Of a stretch of DNA of 62,600 nt, positions 33,303 to 42,053 are shown piece by piece. The notes beneath the pieces are model-generated. The model made no database searches. It was not told the origin of the DNA and saw nothing but the letters and a program-made list of their open reading frames with translations. The DNA comes from Clostridiales bacterium (GTDB lineage Bacteria; Bacillota; Clostridia; Lachnospirales; Lachnospiraceae), in NCBI GenBank assembly GCA_015655075.1, contig JAATFT010000073.1, positions 1 through 62,600 of the forward strand. The letters are read 5' to 3'. The translations under genes were made by a program, and so were the position numbers. Positions within the stretch are counted from its first letter, which is position 1. Each line of letters starts with the position of its first letter.

Positions 33303-35576
33303 TTGAGAAGAAAGATAACAGCTTTATTCGTCATCTTACTGATAGTCATAACAAGCTTACCGGGCTGCAGCAAAAAAGGAAAAGATCAGGAGGCCGGGCA
33401 GTTAAATAGTACGGTAAATGACGGTCAAACAGACAATGGGAAGATAAAGGATAAATCAGAAGAGCCGACAATGGGAAGGTATATGGAAGAAGAGGTAGCA
33501 TTACCGGAATTGTCCTCCAATGAAAGAATCATTAAAATCCTGGAAAACGCAGATAAGCAGATGGAAATATATACTTTAAAGTCAGGTGATGAATTTGGTT
33601 ACTTCTGCTATCAGCTGCAAGAGGATATGACCTGGAAGCGGAATACTCCCGGATGGTTAAATGACGGTGAGGCTGTCAAAAATAAATCTGCCGAAGATAT
33701 ATGTTTAGGGATGGACGGAAATTATTATGCATCTTTTATAGATTATAGTGATAATAATGTAAAATCCTATATCATAAAATCAGAAGACAGCGGAAAAACG
33801 GCTGGGTTATTAAAGATTCCATACCTGGAAAAAGAAACACAAATTTTAGAGAATTATCATTATTACCCCAGTATTGAGAAAATGCGGGTATTAAAGGATG
33901 GCAGCCTGGTTTTATATGACAGATGGGAAACCGGTTCTTTACATGTATATTCTGAAAAAGAAGATCAATTGGATAAACTTTCAATTGGGGATGAACAAAA
34001 TTTCATAACCTCTGATGAGGATATTATTACGGTAAATGAGGACGGTACGGGTGTCATATTCTATGATCCGGCTTTAGGGAAAGCAGAAAGAACCATAGAT
34101 TTTAACAATACGGAAAGTGCCAATGCCTATGCCCTCAAAGAAGACGGCACACTAATATTAGGTAATTCAGGCGGTATTCACCGCCTGCCAAATAACGGTA
34201 CCCTATGGGAAACCGTTGTAGACGGTTCCCTTAATTCCATGAGTATGCCCTCCCTTCAGTTTAACGGGCTGTTTGTAAGGGAAGGAGAGCAGGAAGAATA
34301 TTATGCAGTATATACCAATAATGATAGTGGATATGAACTTATGCACTATGTATTTAATGAGAAGGTAGCTTCCGTACCGGAAAAAGAAATCACCGTATAC
34401 TCCTTAAAGGAAAATAAAACAATCAGGCAGGCAATCTCCCTTTATCAGGCAGAAAATTCTGACACAAAAGTAAACTATGTGGTTGCTATGGGTGATGAGG
34501 GGGGGAATGTCTCGGATTATATCCGTGCACTTAATACGGAATTATTGGCTGGAAACGGTGCTGATGTATTAGTACTGGACGGATTGCCGGTGGATTCCTA
34601 TATAGAAAAAGGAGTATTGTCAGATATAACGGATATCATGAATCCTTTGGAACAATCGGGGGAAGTGCTTTCTAATATATCGGATTATTATCATAAGGAC
34701 GGAAAAGTTTATGAAATGCCCCTCCGGTTTTCCATTCCTGTTATTGCAGGAAAAACAGAGGCCATTAAAGCAGCAGTTAATACGGACAGCATTGTAAAAT
34801 ACATAAAGCAGACGAATATCCCCTACAGCGAATCAACTACCTACCAGGCGTTGCTTCAAGATTATTCAGCGTTGTATTCCAGGGAATTATTCCAAAATGG
34901 TGAACTGAATGAGGAGAGTTTCACCCTCTTTTTAAGAAACATGAAAATAATAGCAGAAAATATAAAAGCATCAGAAAATGATGAGAATTCAATTAACGAA
35001 TCAATACCATCCCAGCTGTTTTTTGACAAACTGTTCTTAGGTAATGTTGTTTCTCTGCAGAAAAAAGTTGCCACATCCACGGAGCAGGTTAAAAACATAA
35101 TGGGTACCATGCTGTTGTTTGAAGTATTAAAAGACAAAGATATTGGATATCAATCCATTAATCAGATGTATATACCAAGCGGTGCTGTTGGTCTTAACAG
35201 CAAAAGCGGGGAAACTGATATTGCAAAGAAGTTTATCGGCTTTTTATTTGGGGAAAAGGTTCAGGATACCAATCTTTATGATGGATTTCCGGTAAACGCT
35301 GGCTCCATGAAGAAGTGGATTGCTGAGGATAACGCCGATTTTAATGTAACGATCGGTGATGCGGAAGGATATAAATTATCTGCCGAGTGGCCAAAAAAGG
35401 AAGAAAGGGAGGCCTTTTTAACCACAGTCATGGAAGTTAAGATACCTATTGAGACAAATCAAATTCTGCTTAATATGATTGTTGAGGAAGCAGTGCCTTT
35501 TCTTAAGGGTGAGACCGATGAAAGCCAGGTAGTGGCGGCGGTCAAGACAAAGGTAAATACTTATCTGGCAGAATAG
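33303..35576 (+). CDS. Lipoprotein: N-terminal propeller-like domain fused to a family 1 binding protein
   Basis: About 757 residues. The lipobox is LPGC (C22). Residues ~60-370 consist of repeated beta-rich segments (GLLKIPYLEK, DGSLVLYDRW, DEDIITVNEDGTGVIFYDPA, LKEDGTLILGNSGGIHRL) like a beta-propeller. From ~375 a sugar-type binding fold begins (EITVYSLKENKTIRQAISLY, GNGADVLVLDGLPVDSYIEKG). The start is TTG at 33303 with GGAGG 8 bases upstream; the ATG at 33261 lacks one. It is the first gene of a five-gene set with two permeases, an adaptor and a MacB-like protein. Its ligand is unknown. Confidence 0.75.
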   Translation: MRRKITALFVILLIVITSLPGCSKKGKDQEAGQLNSTVNDGQTDNGKIKDKSEEPTMGRYMEEEVALPELSSNERIIKILENADKQMEIYTLKSGDEFGYFCYQLQEDMTWKRNTPGWLNDGEAVKNKSAEDICLGMDGNYYASFIDYSDNNVKSYIIKSEDSGKTAGLLKIPYLEKETQILENYHYYPSIEKMRVLKDGSLVLYDRWETGSLHVYSEKEDQLDKLSIGDEQNFITSDEDIITVNEDGTGVIFYDPALGKAERTIDFNNTESANAYALKEDGTLILGNSGGIHRLPNNGTLWETVVDGSLNSMSMPSLQFNGLFVREGEQEEYYAVYTNNDSGYELMHYVFNEKVASVPEKEITVYSLKENKTIRQAISLYQAENSDTKVNYVVAMGDEGGNVSDYIRALNTELLAGNGADVLVLDGLPVDSYIEKGVLSDITDIMNPLEQSGEVLSNISDYYHKDGKVYEMPLRFSIPVIAGKTEAIKAAVNTDSIVKYIKQTNIPYSESTTYQALLQDYSALYSRELFQNGELNEESFTLFLRNMKIIAENIKASENDENSINESIPSQLFFDKLFLGNVVSLQKKVATSTEQVKNIMGTMLLFEVLKDKDIGYQSINQMYIPSGAVGLNSKSGETDIAKKFIGFLFGEKVQDTNLYDGFPVNAGSMKKWIAEDNADFNVTIGDAEGYKLSAEWPKKEEREAFLTTVMEVKIPIETNQILLNMIVEEAVPFLKGETDESQVVAAVKTKVNTYLAE

Positions 35577-35597
35577 AAAGTGTAAAAGGAGAGTTCA

Positions 35598-36503
35598 TTG
35601 TTCGGAAATATTAAGAAAAAGAGCCCATCATTCGGGAAAAGTAAAAAAAAGAATTCATTGAATCAGAAAAAGGAAGCGGGAAAAGCCTGGCTTTTCCTGC
35701 TTCCAAGCCTATGCGGGGTAACAATTTTTGTATTTCTGCCTTTTATTGATGTAATACGCAGATCCTTTTGTGAAGCTATGAGCAGTCAGTTTGTAGGGCT
35801 TGATAATTATAAACTGGTAATGAATAATACGGCATTCCGGTTGGCGGTAAGGAATACTTTAAGGTTTTTGGCTACCTGCATTCCCATACTTCTTATCCTC
35901 TCTTTGGTGCTGTCATTACTGTTATATAAACAAAAAAAACATACCGGCTTTTTTAAAACATCATTTCTGCTGCCAATGGCTATACCGGTGGCCTCCGTGG
36001 TACTGCTGTGGAGAGTGTTGTTTCACAAAAACGGATTACTTAATGTACTTTTTGTACATATGGGAAAAGCGGAAATAGATTTTATGAATACGGATAAAGC
36101 TTTTATCATATTAATTTTCAGCTATATATGGAAAAATAACGGCTATGATATGATTTTATGGCTCACGGGTTTAAACGGTATTCCGGGTGTCCTTTACGAA
36201 GCGGCAAGTGTGGATGGCGCAGGGTACTGGGATAAGTTCCGTTATATCACATTGCCAAGGCTGCTCCCCTCCCTATATGTAATAAGTATACTTTCCTTTG
36301 TAAATTCCTTTAAGGTGTTCCGGGAGGCTTATTTGATTTCCGGGGATTATCCCCAGGAAAGTATTTATATGCTGCAGCATTTATTTAATAATTGGTTTGT
36401 CTCACTGGATATACAGAAAATGAGCGCGGCGGCAGTTATGTGTGTCCTGCTGTTTATAATCATAATTTTATTATTTATGAAGCTGGATAAAGATGGGGAG
36501 TAA
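35598..36503 (+). CDS. Sugar-type ABC permease (MalF-like)
   Basis: A 301-residue CUT1 permease. A basic N-terminus is followed by the first membrane segment (WLFLLPSLCGVTIFVFLPF). The EAA loop is EAASVDGAGYWDKFRYITLP. The start is TTG with AAAAGGAGAG upstream. It is co-directional with the propeller-fused lipoprotein. No ATPase accompanies it. Confidence 0.85.
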   Translation: MFGNIKKKSPSFGKSKKKNSLNQKKEAGKAWLFLLPSLCGVTIFVFLPFIDVIRRSFCEAMSSQFVGLDNYKLVMNNTAFRLAVRNTLRFLATCIPILLILSLVLSLLLYKQKKHTGFFKTSFLLPMAIPVASVVLLWRVLFHKNGLLNVLFVHMGKAEIDFMNTDKAFIILIFSYIWKNNGYDMILWLTGLNGIPGVLYEAASVDGAGYWDKFRYITLPRLLPSLYVISILSFVNSFKVFREAYLISGDYPQESIYMLQHLFNNWFVSLDIQKMSAAAVMCVLLFIIIILLFMKLDKDGE

Positions 36504-36558
36504 GGGGCTGCCGGCCAGTACAGACGCATCAATTTTTCTTTGATATACTTAAGGCAGC

Positions 36559-36610
36559 TTTCAGGTTTGATTTGGAATTTTTGTATCGGAAAGGAAAATC
36601 AAACCTGAAA
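36559..36610 (+). promoter_or_regulatory. 15-bp stem-loop between the two permease genes
   Basis: TTTCAGGTTTGATTT (36559-36573) pairs with AAATCAAACCTGAAA (36596-36610) around a 22-base loop. No T-run follows. Lying in the 145-base gap between permease genes, it could be an RNA-processing or stability element, or an attenuator. Confidence 0.6.
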
Positions 36611-36648
36611 AATACCAGCCGAGGCAGGCAGATGGGAGTTAACTGGCT

Positions 36649-37497
36649 ATGAAGCTAAATAAGGGAATAAAAACCTGCATATTATTTATTCTCACTCTTG
36701 TTATATGGATTCCGCTCTGGATGTTAGTAAGCGGCTCCTTTATGGGAGCAGATGAGTTATATGAGTGCATTGGGCCGGTGCTAAGTCAGAGGGATGGTCT
36801 GGCGGCCTGGACAGTTTTTCCGGAATATCCTACCCTGCGTCCTTATGTGGAATTACTTTTGGATTCACCTGAATTTTTCGTAATGTTCTGGAACTCCTGT
36901 ATTCAGGTAATACCGGTACTTCTGGGGCAATTATGTATAGCAGTCCCGGCTGCCTGGGGTTTTGCCAGATTTGAATTTAAAGGGAAAAAACTTCTGTTTG
37001 GTATTTATATTATTCTTATGGTTCTGCCCTTTCAAGTGACTATGGTATCCAGTTATCTGGTACTGTATCGGCTGGAGCTGGTAAATACGCATTTTGCATT
37101 AATCCTTCCGAATATTTTTTCTACTTTTCCTATATTTATTATGGTTAAGTTTTTTAAGGAAGTGCCTAAGTCATTCATTGAGGCAGCAAAATTAGACGGT
37201 GCGGGGGAATTCTATATATTTACCCGGATTGGAATTCCTATTGGGTCTTCGGGGATTTTATCTATAGTAGTATTAGGTTTTTTAGAATATTGGAATGCCA
37301 TAGAGCAGCCTCTTACCTTCCTGGCAAGAAGAAAGGAACTTTGGCCCCTGCCGCTTTATATGTCCGGTATCACGGCTGACAATGCAGGAGTGGCTTTTGC
37401 GGCTTCCGTCATTATGATGATTCCGGCACTTTTACTGTTTTTGTATGGGCAGAAATACCTGGAGCAGGGAATTGCTGCCTCCGGCTTAAAAGAATAA
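36649..37497 (+). CDS. Sugar-type ABC permease (MalG-like)
   Basis: A 282-residue CUT1 permease: first segment LFILTLVIWIPLWMLVSGSF, EAA loop EAAKLDGAGEFYIFTRIGIP, C-terminus LEQGIAASGLKE. GGGAG precedes the start. It is the partner of the previous permease. The gene for the HlyD-like adaptor follows after 19 bases, which ties import-type and export-type parts into one transcript. Confidence 0.85.
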   Translation: MKLNKGIKTCILFILTLVIWIPLWMLVSGSFMGADELYECIGPVLSQRDGLAAWTVFPEYPTLRPYVELLLDSPEFFVMFWNSCIQVIPVLLGQLCIAVPAAWGFARFEFKGKKLLFGIYIILMVLPFQVTMVSSYLVLYRLELVNTHFALILPNIFSTFPIFIMVKFFKEVPKSFIEAAKLDGAGEFYIFTRIGIPIGSSGILSIVVLGFLEYWNAIEQPLTFLARRKELWPLPLYMSGITADNAGVAFAASVIMMIPALLLFLYGQKYLEQGIAASGLKE

Positions 37498-37516
37498 GAA
37501 AGGCGGAAAAATTTCA

Positions 37517-39559
37517 ATGGAGAAGAAAATCAGGAGATTATTAATCATTTTTTTTATATCAATGGCATCTTTTACGGTATTGTCCAGGGCAGCAGCTTCT
37601 GTAATGGTAGCGAAAGTACAGGTTACTGCAGTCAAGGACGGCGAATTGTCTTATGAAATTTCAGGTACAGGAACGATAAAAGAAAATGCGCAGAAATATA
37701 TTGATTTATATAAGGAACTTAAAATTGGAAAGGTTTATATTAAAAAAGGGCAGCAGGTAGAAAAGGGTGATCTGCTATTTGAATACGATATGGAACAATT
37801 AAATGAGAAAAAATCTGCCCTGGATAATGAGTTAAAGAAATTACAGCTGCAATATGAAAAGACAGGATTAACCAGTCAGAGCCAAAGCGGGCCGGGTGAA
37901 GTAAAGGCAGCGGAATTGGCTAAGAAAACGGCAGAGGAAGATCTAAAAGCTGCAAAACTTGCCTTGACTGATATAAAAAAAAGTGTCAGGCAGAAAAAAG
38001 AAGAGGATTATAAGGAAGCTGTTTCAGCCTGGGAAGATGTAAAGGTCTCTATGGAGGAAGCCCTAAAGAGCGCTGAAAGGACTGTTTCGGATGCGGAAAG
38101 TGAACTGACGGATTTAAATAAACCACAGTTATCCTTAAATGATAAGCTGGAAGCTTATAGGAAAGCAGTAGAAAATAAGAGTGAAGAGGGGATATCAGAA
38201 GCATATACGGAAATTTTTGATTCTTATTATAACGGAAAATATAAAGAGCATCAGGAAGAAATAAACGATGCGGAAGAAAAATTAAGAAGGGCCAAGGAAG
38301 ATTTAAAAGATATAAAGAAAAAGTGGGATGCGGCCATCAATAGTGACGATAAATATTCAGATGAGGAAGCAGTGCAAAAGGCTTATAAAGAGCAGTTATT
38401 ATCCAAAAAAGAGGAAATAAAAAATGCTGACAGGGCGATTGAGGATGCAGAAGATAATCTTAGCAAATTATGGGAAAAGGATGACAAACTAAGCAGTGTG
38501 CTGGATAATTACAGAGAAGATATCCAAAAGAATAATTTAAATAATGTTGAAAATACCTATGCCGTGTTATACCAAATTCTTTATGATAATCTGGAAGTTG
38601 ATGAAAAGCAGATTGACACAGCGGCAACAAAGCTCAACAGGGCTAAAGAGGATGAGGAGCAGATCAGTAATTTGTGGAGCAAAAAATTAAATGCTGCTTC
38701 CGGGAAAAAAGAAGAATTGAAGCATTCTTTAATGGAAATAGAGGAAGGAACTTATAATTACGAAGAAGACTTAAAAGAAGGCGAAAACATAGTACTGGAC
38801 AAGGAAAGGGCGCTGAAGAATGCAGAACTTGCATTAGCCCAGGCAGAGGAAAATCAAAGTTTAGCGGCAAGTAATCAGCAAGTCCAGGGTGAATCCGTGA
38901 ATTTGGATTTAAGTATGATTAGTCTGGATATAAATGAGAAACAGGCTGAAATCGAAGGGCTGCAAACTATAATTTCAGACAAAGGGAAAATATACGCGGC
39001 GGTGGCAGGCACTGTTGTTAATACAGACTTAGAGCAGGGAATTACCTTAACCGGACAGGAAAAACTGATAATGGCCACAGGCGGCTGTGAACTTTTAATC
39101 ACAGCAGACAAAGAGGATATGGAACATTTTGCGGTTGGGGATGAGCTGGAAGTAGTAATCAATACCAACAACGATAAAATTACCACCCCCATTGAGCACA
39201 TGGAATTGCCGGACAAGGAGGGAAAAGTTAATTTCACCGTACTTTTGCCGGAAGGGGATTATATGGTCGGAGGAAGTCTTACGTATGTCATGCAAAAGGA
39301 TTCACAGACCTATCCTAAGTGTGTTCCGATTCAGGGACTTCGAAAGGATTCTAAAGGTACTTATGTTCTTCTCGTTAAAGCTAAGGACAGTGTCCTTGGT
39401 AAAGAAGAAACAGCATTCCGGTTAAATGTAACCGTAGTTACACAAGACGATAAGTCGGCTGCCATAGAAGCCTCCCTGTCAGAGGAGGATCAGATTATCA
39501 TAAGCAGCAATAAAAACATTTCAGAAGGAGATCGGGTACGGATTTATGAAGCGGAATAA
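37517..39559 (+). CDS. HlyD-like membrane adaptor with long coiled coil
   Basis: A 680-residue protein. One N-terminal membrane segment (~7-25) is followed by half a lipoyl-type domain (EISGTGTIKENA, GKVYIKKGQQVEKGDLLFEY). About 400 residues of lysine/glutamate-rich coiled coil follow (~75-480), then the returning lipoyl half (KIYAAVAGTVVNTDLEQG) and a beta-barrel region. This is the layout of periplasmic adaptor or HlyD proteins, with a coiled coil much longer than usual. In a Gram-positive cell it would extend through the wall. It overlaps the next gene by 14 bases. Confidence 0.8.
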   Translation: MEKKIRRLLIIFFISMASFTVLSRAAASVMVAKVQVTAVKDGELSYEISGTGTIKENAQKYIDLYKELKIGKVYIKKGQQVEKGDLLFEYDMEQLNEKKSALDNELKKLQLQYEKTGLTSQSQSGPGEVKAAELAKKTAEEDLKAAKLALTDIKKSVRQKKEEDYKEAVSAWEDVKVSMEEALKSAERTVSDAESELTDLNKPQLSLNDKLEAYRKAVENKSEEGISEAYTEIFDSYYNGKYKEHQEEINDAEEKLRRAKEDLKDIKKKWDAAINSDDKYSDEEAVQKAYKEQLLSKKEEIKNADRAIEDAEDNLSKLWEKDDKLSSVLDNYREDIQKNNLNNVENTYAVLYQILYDNLEVDEKQIDTAATKLNRAKEDEEQISNLWSKKLNAASGKKEELKHSLMEIEEGTYNYEEDLKEGENIVLDKERALKNAELALAQAEENQSLAASNQQVQGESVNLDLSMISLDINEKQAEIEGLQTIISDKGKIYAAVAGTVVNTDLEQGITLTGQEKLIMATGGCELLITADKEDMEHFAVGDELEVVINTNNDKITTPIEHMELPDKEGKVNFTVLLPEGDYMVGGSLTYVMQKDSQTYPKCVPIQGLRKDSKGTYVLLVKAKDSVLGKEETAFRLNVTVVTQDDKSAAIEASLSEEDQIIISSNKNISEGDRVRIYEAE

Positions 39560-40601
39560 AGACAGAGCACTTTTTGTCCTGATTATATTCATAACTGCCT
39601 GGTTTACAATAACCAAAATCCAGGATGCCTCTTTTCTGCGAAGCCAGTATTCAGCAGTCAGTGTCCGCCTTAAAACAGGAACTGTCACAGAGGGGGACTT
39701 AAAGGCTGCCCTGGAAAAGGAGCAGGACAGAAAATCTTCTTCCCTTCCGGAGGTAACGGCCTGGATGAGGATAGCGGAAGGAAAAGTTAAAAATAAGGAT
39801 TTAAACCGCACCCAAAAGGTTTCGGCGGTTATTGTCACCGGCAATATGGCCCTGACAGTCCCCATGTCCCTGATAAGCGGGAATTATGTATACAGGGAGG
39901 ATAAAAAGGGCTGTGTGATTGACACAAAAACAGCCTATGCATTATTTGGTACGGAAAGTGCAGCTGCCAATATAGTAACTTATGAAAAGAAAAACTATAT
40001 TATAAGGGGCATCGTTAAGACGGATTATCCTGTTTTTCTGATTCAAGGGGATAATGACAGGAAAGAATATTCCAATCTGGAGTTAACTTATAAGGAGGAG
40101 GAGAGAGGGGAGGCGTTAGCAGAAGAATTCCTTTTTCAAAACGGATTAGCCGCAGATTATGTTATGATAGACGGGTATTTTTTTGGAAGGCTGATTTATT
40201 CCCTTATAACTTTACCCGTTTGGATATTCTTTTTTTTCGCAGTATATGAAATTCTCAGGCGTTATAAACATGAAAAAGATAAACTTACGCCGAAATCCTT
40301 TATCCTTTACGGCAGCCTAGTAATTTTAATCATAATCGGATATGGCATTCTATTATATCAATTTACAGGAAATCCATTCTATATACCGGAGAAACTGATT
40401 CCTACCAAATGGTCGGATTTTGATTACTGGTCAAAACAGTTTGAGCTGATTAAAAATCAAATTCAGCAAATCCGTTATTTAACTCCGAATCCAAAAGATA
40501 TCTTTTTGGTGGACGAAATCTTAAAACTTTGTCTTAATATTTTCGTTATAGTTGTTTTACATATGTTTATTTTTCTATATGTTCGGATAATTAAAATCTA
40601 A
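39546..40601 (+). CDS. Reduced MacB-like membrane protein
   Basis: A 351-residue protein. The first membrane segment (~8-24) is followed by an extracytoplasmic region containing CVIDTKTAYALFG and YIIRGIVKTDYP, which resemble the MacB periplasmic core domain. Three more membrane segments lie at ~210-230, ~250-270 and ~325-348. The order of one segment, core domain, three segments is that of an FtsX/MacB permease, but the sequence is diverged and no ATPase gene is present. Translation is coupled to the HlyD-like adaptor, so the two likely work together. Confidence 0.6.
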   Translation: MKRNKDRALFVLIIFITAWFTITKIQDASFLRSQYSAVSVRLKTGTVTEGDLKAALEKEQDRKSSSLPEVTAWMRIAEGKVKNKDLNRTQKVSAVIVTGNMALTVPMSLISGNYVYREDKKGCVIDTKTAYALFGTESAAANIVTYEKKNYIIRGIVKTDYPVFLIQGDNDRKEYSNLELTYKEEERGEALAEEFLFQNGLAADYVMIDGYFFGRLIYSLITLPVWIFFFFAVYEILRRYKHEKDKLTPKSFILYGSLVILIIIGYGILLYQFTGNPFYIPEKLIPTKWSDFDYWSKQFELIKNQIQQIRYLTPNPKDIFLVDEILKLCLNIFVIVVLHMFIFLYVRIIKI

Positions 40602-40609
40602 TAAATGAC

Positions 40610-40641
40610 AGGGTGCTTTCAAAGTCTTATGAGAGCACCCT
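40610..40641 (+). terminator. Stem-loop after the MacB-like gene
   Basis: AGGGTGCTTTC (40610-40620) pairs with GAGAGCACCCT (40631-40641), with one G-U pair and a 10-base loop. There is no clear T-run, but the position just after the stop codon suits the end of the operon. Confidence 0.55.
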
Positions 40642-40700
40642 ATCTGCATATCAGATAGTTCATCCCAGGCAGCAGGTAACTAATCTTAAAATTATGCAGC

Positions 40701-40766
40701 GGCCCGCGCATGACGCGCCGGAGGATAAAAAAATAAAAATAAAAAAGGAAATAAGAAACTTTGGTA
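40701..40766 (+). repeat. dgt upstream flank, similar to 30756-30809
   Basis: CCCGCGCATGACGCGCCGG, then AGGATAA, an A-rich run and AAACTTTGGTA parallel the sequence at 30756-30809, with ~14 extra A-rich bases here. The small hairpin GCGC-atga-CGCGC is kept in form. The matching second half of the 30.8-kb copy is found only after dgt. Confidence 0.55.
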
Positions 40767-40816
40767 GAATATTAATTAATGTAGGGATTGATTAATACGG
40801 AAAGGGGCATGAAAGG

Positions 40817-41866
40817 ATGAATGATCAAGGAAAACAAGATAATTCTGGAAAAAAAATCAATATGCGCCAGAAGTTAGAACAAAGAGAACATGAGTATTTA
40901 GGCCCTTATGCGGCCTTTAGCGACAGCTCCAAGGGAAGGGATATTTATGAAGAGCCTTGTGATTTGCGGACAATCTACCAGAGAGACCGTGACAGAATCC
41001 TGCATTCCAAGTCCTTTCGCAGATTAAAACATAAAACCCAGGTTTTTTTAGCCCCTGAAGGAGATCATTACCGGACAAGGCTGACCCATACCCTGGAGGT
41101 ATCCCAGAATGCCAGGACCATTGCAAGGGCATTGCGTCTGAATGAAGATTTAACGGAAGCCATTGCTATGGGACATGATTTGGGGCACACCCCTTTTGGA
41201 CATGCAGGGGAGAGGGCTCTTAACAGAGTCTGCCCGGAGGGATTCGAACATCATGTACAAAGTATACGGGTGGTGGAATTATTGGAAAATCATGGAAAAG
41301 GCCTGAATCTTACCAAGGAGGTAAGAGACGGCATATTAAATCATCAGACCAAGGGTTGCCCGAGTACCCTGGAAGGAAAAATAGTCCGTTTGTCGGATAA
41401 GATTGCTTATATTAACCACGATATCGATGATGCCATCCGGGGACATATCATTACGGAAGAAGAGCTTCCGAAGGAATATACGGATATTTTGGGACACAGC
41501 CTGCGAGAACGCATAAATACCATTATCCATGATATCGTAAGTCATAGTGAGGATACCGATGTCATTAGCATGTCCCCTGAGATAGAAACGGCGATGTTTG
41601 AGATGAGAAAATATATGTTCCGGAGTGTATATACCAATCCTGTGGCCAAGGGAGAAGAACAGAAAGCGGAGGCTATGCTGACCCACCTGTTTGAATTTTA
41701 TACCAGGAATCTGGAACTTCTGCCGGAGGAGTATCTGTATATGATGGAGAGTAAAGGCGAAACAGCTACCAGGGTAGTCTGTGATTATATAGCCGGTATG
41801 ACGGACCGTTATGCGGTAGCTAAATTTACAGAATTATACATCCCAAGATCCTGGGGCATTTATTAA
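40817..41866 (+). CDS. dgt: Deoxyguanosinetriphosphate triphosphohydrolase-like HD protein
   Basis: A 349-residue HD-domain protein. It has RSKSFRRLKHKTQVF-like and RTRLTHTLEVSQNART motifs, the HD pair in AIAMGHDLGHTPFGHAGE, and SDKIAYINHDIDDA for the last metal aspartate. Family members cleave dNTPs to the nucleoside and triphosphate. It is the first of the dgt-dnaG-rpoD group, common in Clostridia. The last codons (SWGIY) and the DNA after them recur at 30.8 kb, and a palindromic repeat follows 40 bases after the stop. Confidence 0.85.
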   Translation: MNDQGKQDNSGKKINMRQKLEQREHEYLGPYAAFSDSSKGRDIYEEPCDLRTIYQRDRDRILHSKSFRRLKHKTQVFLAPEGDHYRTRLTHTLEVSQNARTIARALRLNEDLTEAIAMGHDLGHTPFGHAGERALNRVCPEGFEHHVQSIRVVELLENHGKGLNLTKEVRDGILNHQTKGCPSTLEGKIVRLSDKIAYINHDIDDAIRGHIITEEELPKEYTDILGHSLRERINTIIHDIVSHSEDTDVISMSPEIETAMFEMRKYMFRSVYTNPVAKGEEQKAEAMLTHLFEFYTRNLELLPEEYLYMMESKGETATRVVCDYIAGMTDRYAVAKFTELYIPRSWGIY

Positions 41867-41904
41867 TAAGGAAGGCAATAATCTTCCGTATGGAAAACTT
41901 TGAT

Positions 41905-41993
41905 ACATACCATACAATTAATACGAATTTTATAGCTTCCGTGGCCTTTCGGGCAAGATTCAGCTCTGAAATTGTATTAATTGCATGGTATAT
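41905..41993 (+). repeat. Palindromic MITE-like element, copy 2
   Basis: The core at 41907-41991 differs from copy 1 (12906-12990) at two positions. Here it lies between dgt and dnaG. To its right, GCAATTACCTA (42014-42024) is the reverse complement of the 11 bases left of copy 1. As a transcript it folds into a long branched stem and could tune dnaG/rpoD expression. Confidence 0.85.
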
Positions 41994-42053
41994 AAATACA
42001 ATAATCTTGTTTTGCAATTACCTACTATAAAGTAAAAAAGAGAGGAGAGTTCC

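Noticed and set aside
40613..40795. Plus-strand ORF of 60 residues between the MacB-like gene and dgt
   Set aside because: It overlaps a stem-loop and the repeat-like dgt upstream flank, has no ribosome site and has a low-complexity Lys-rich C-terminus.
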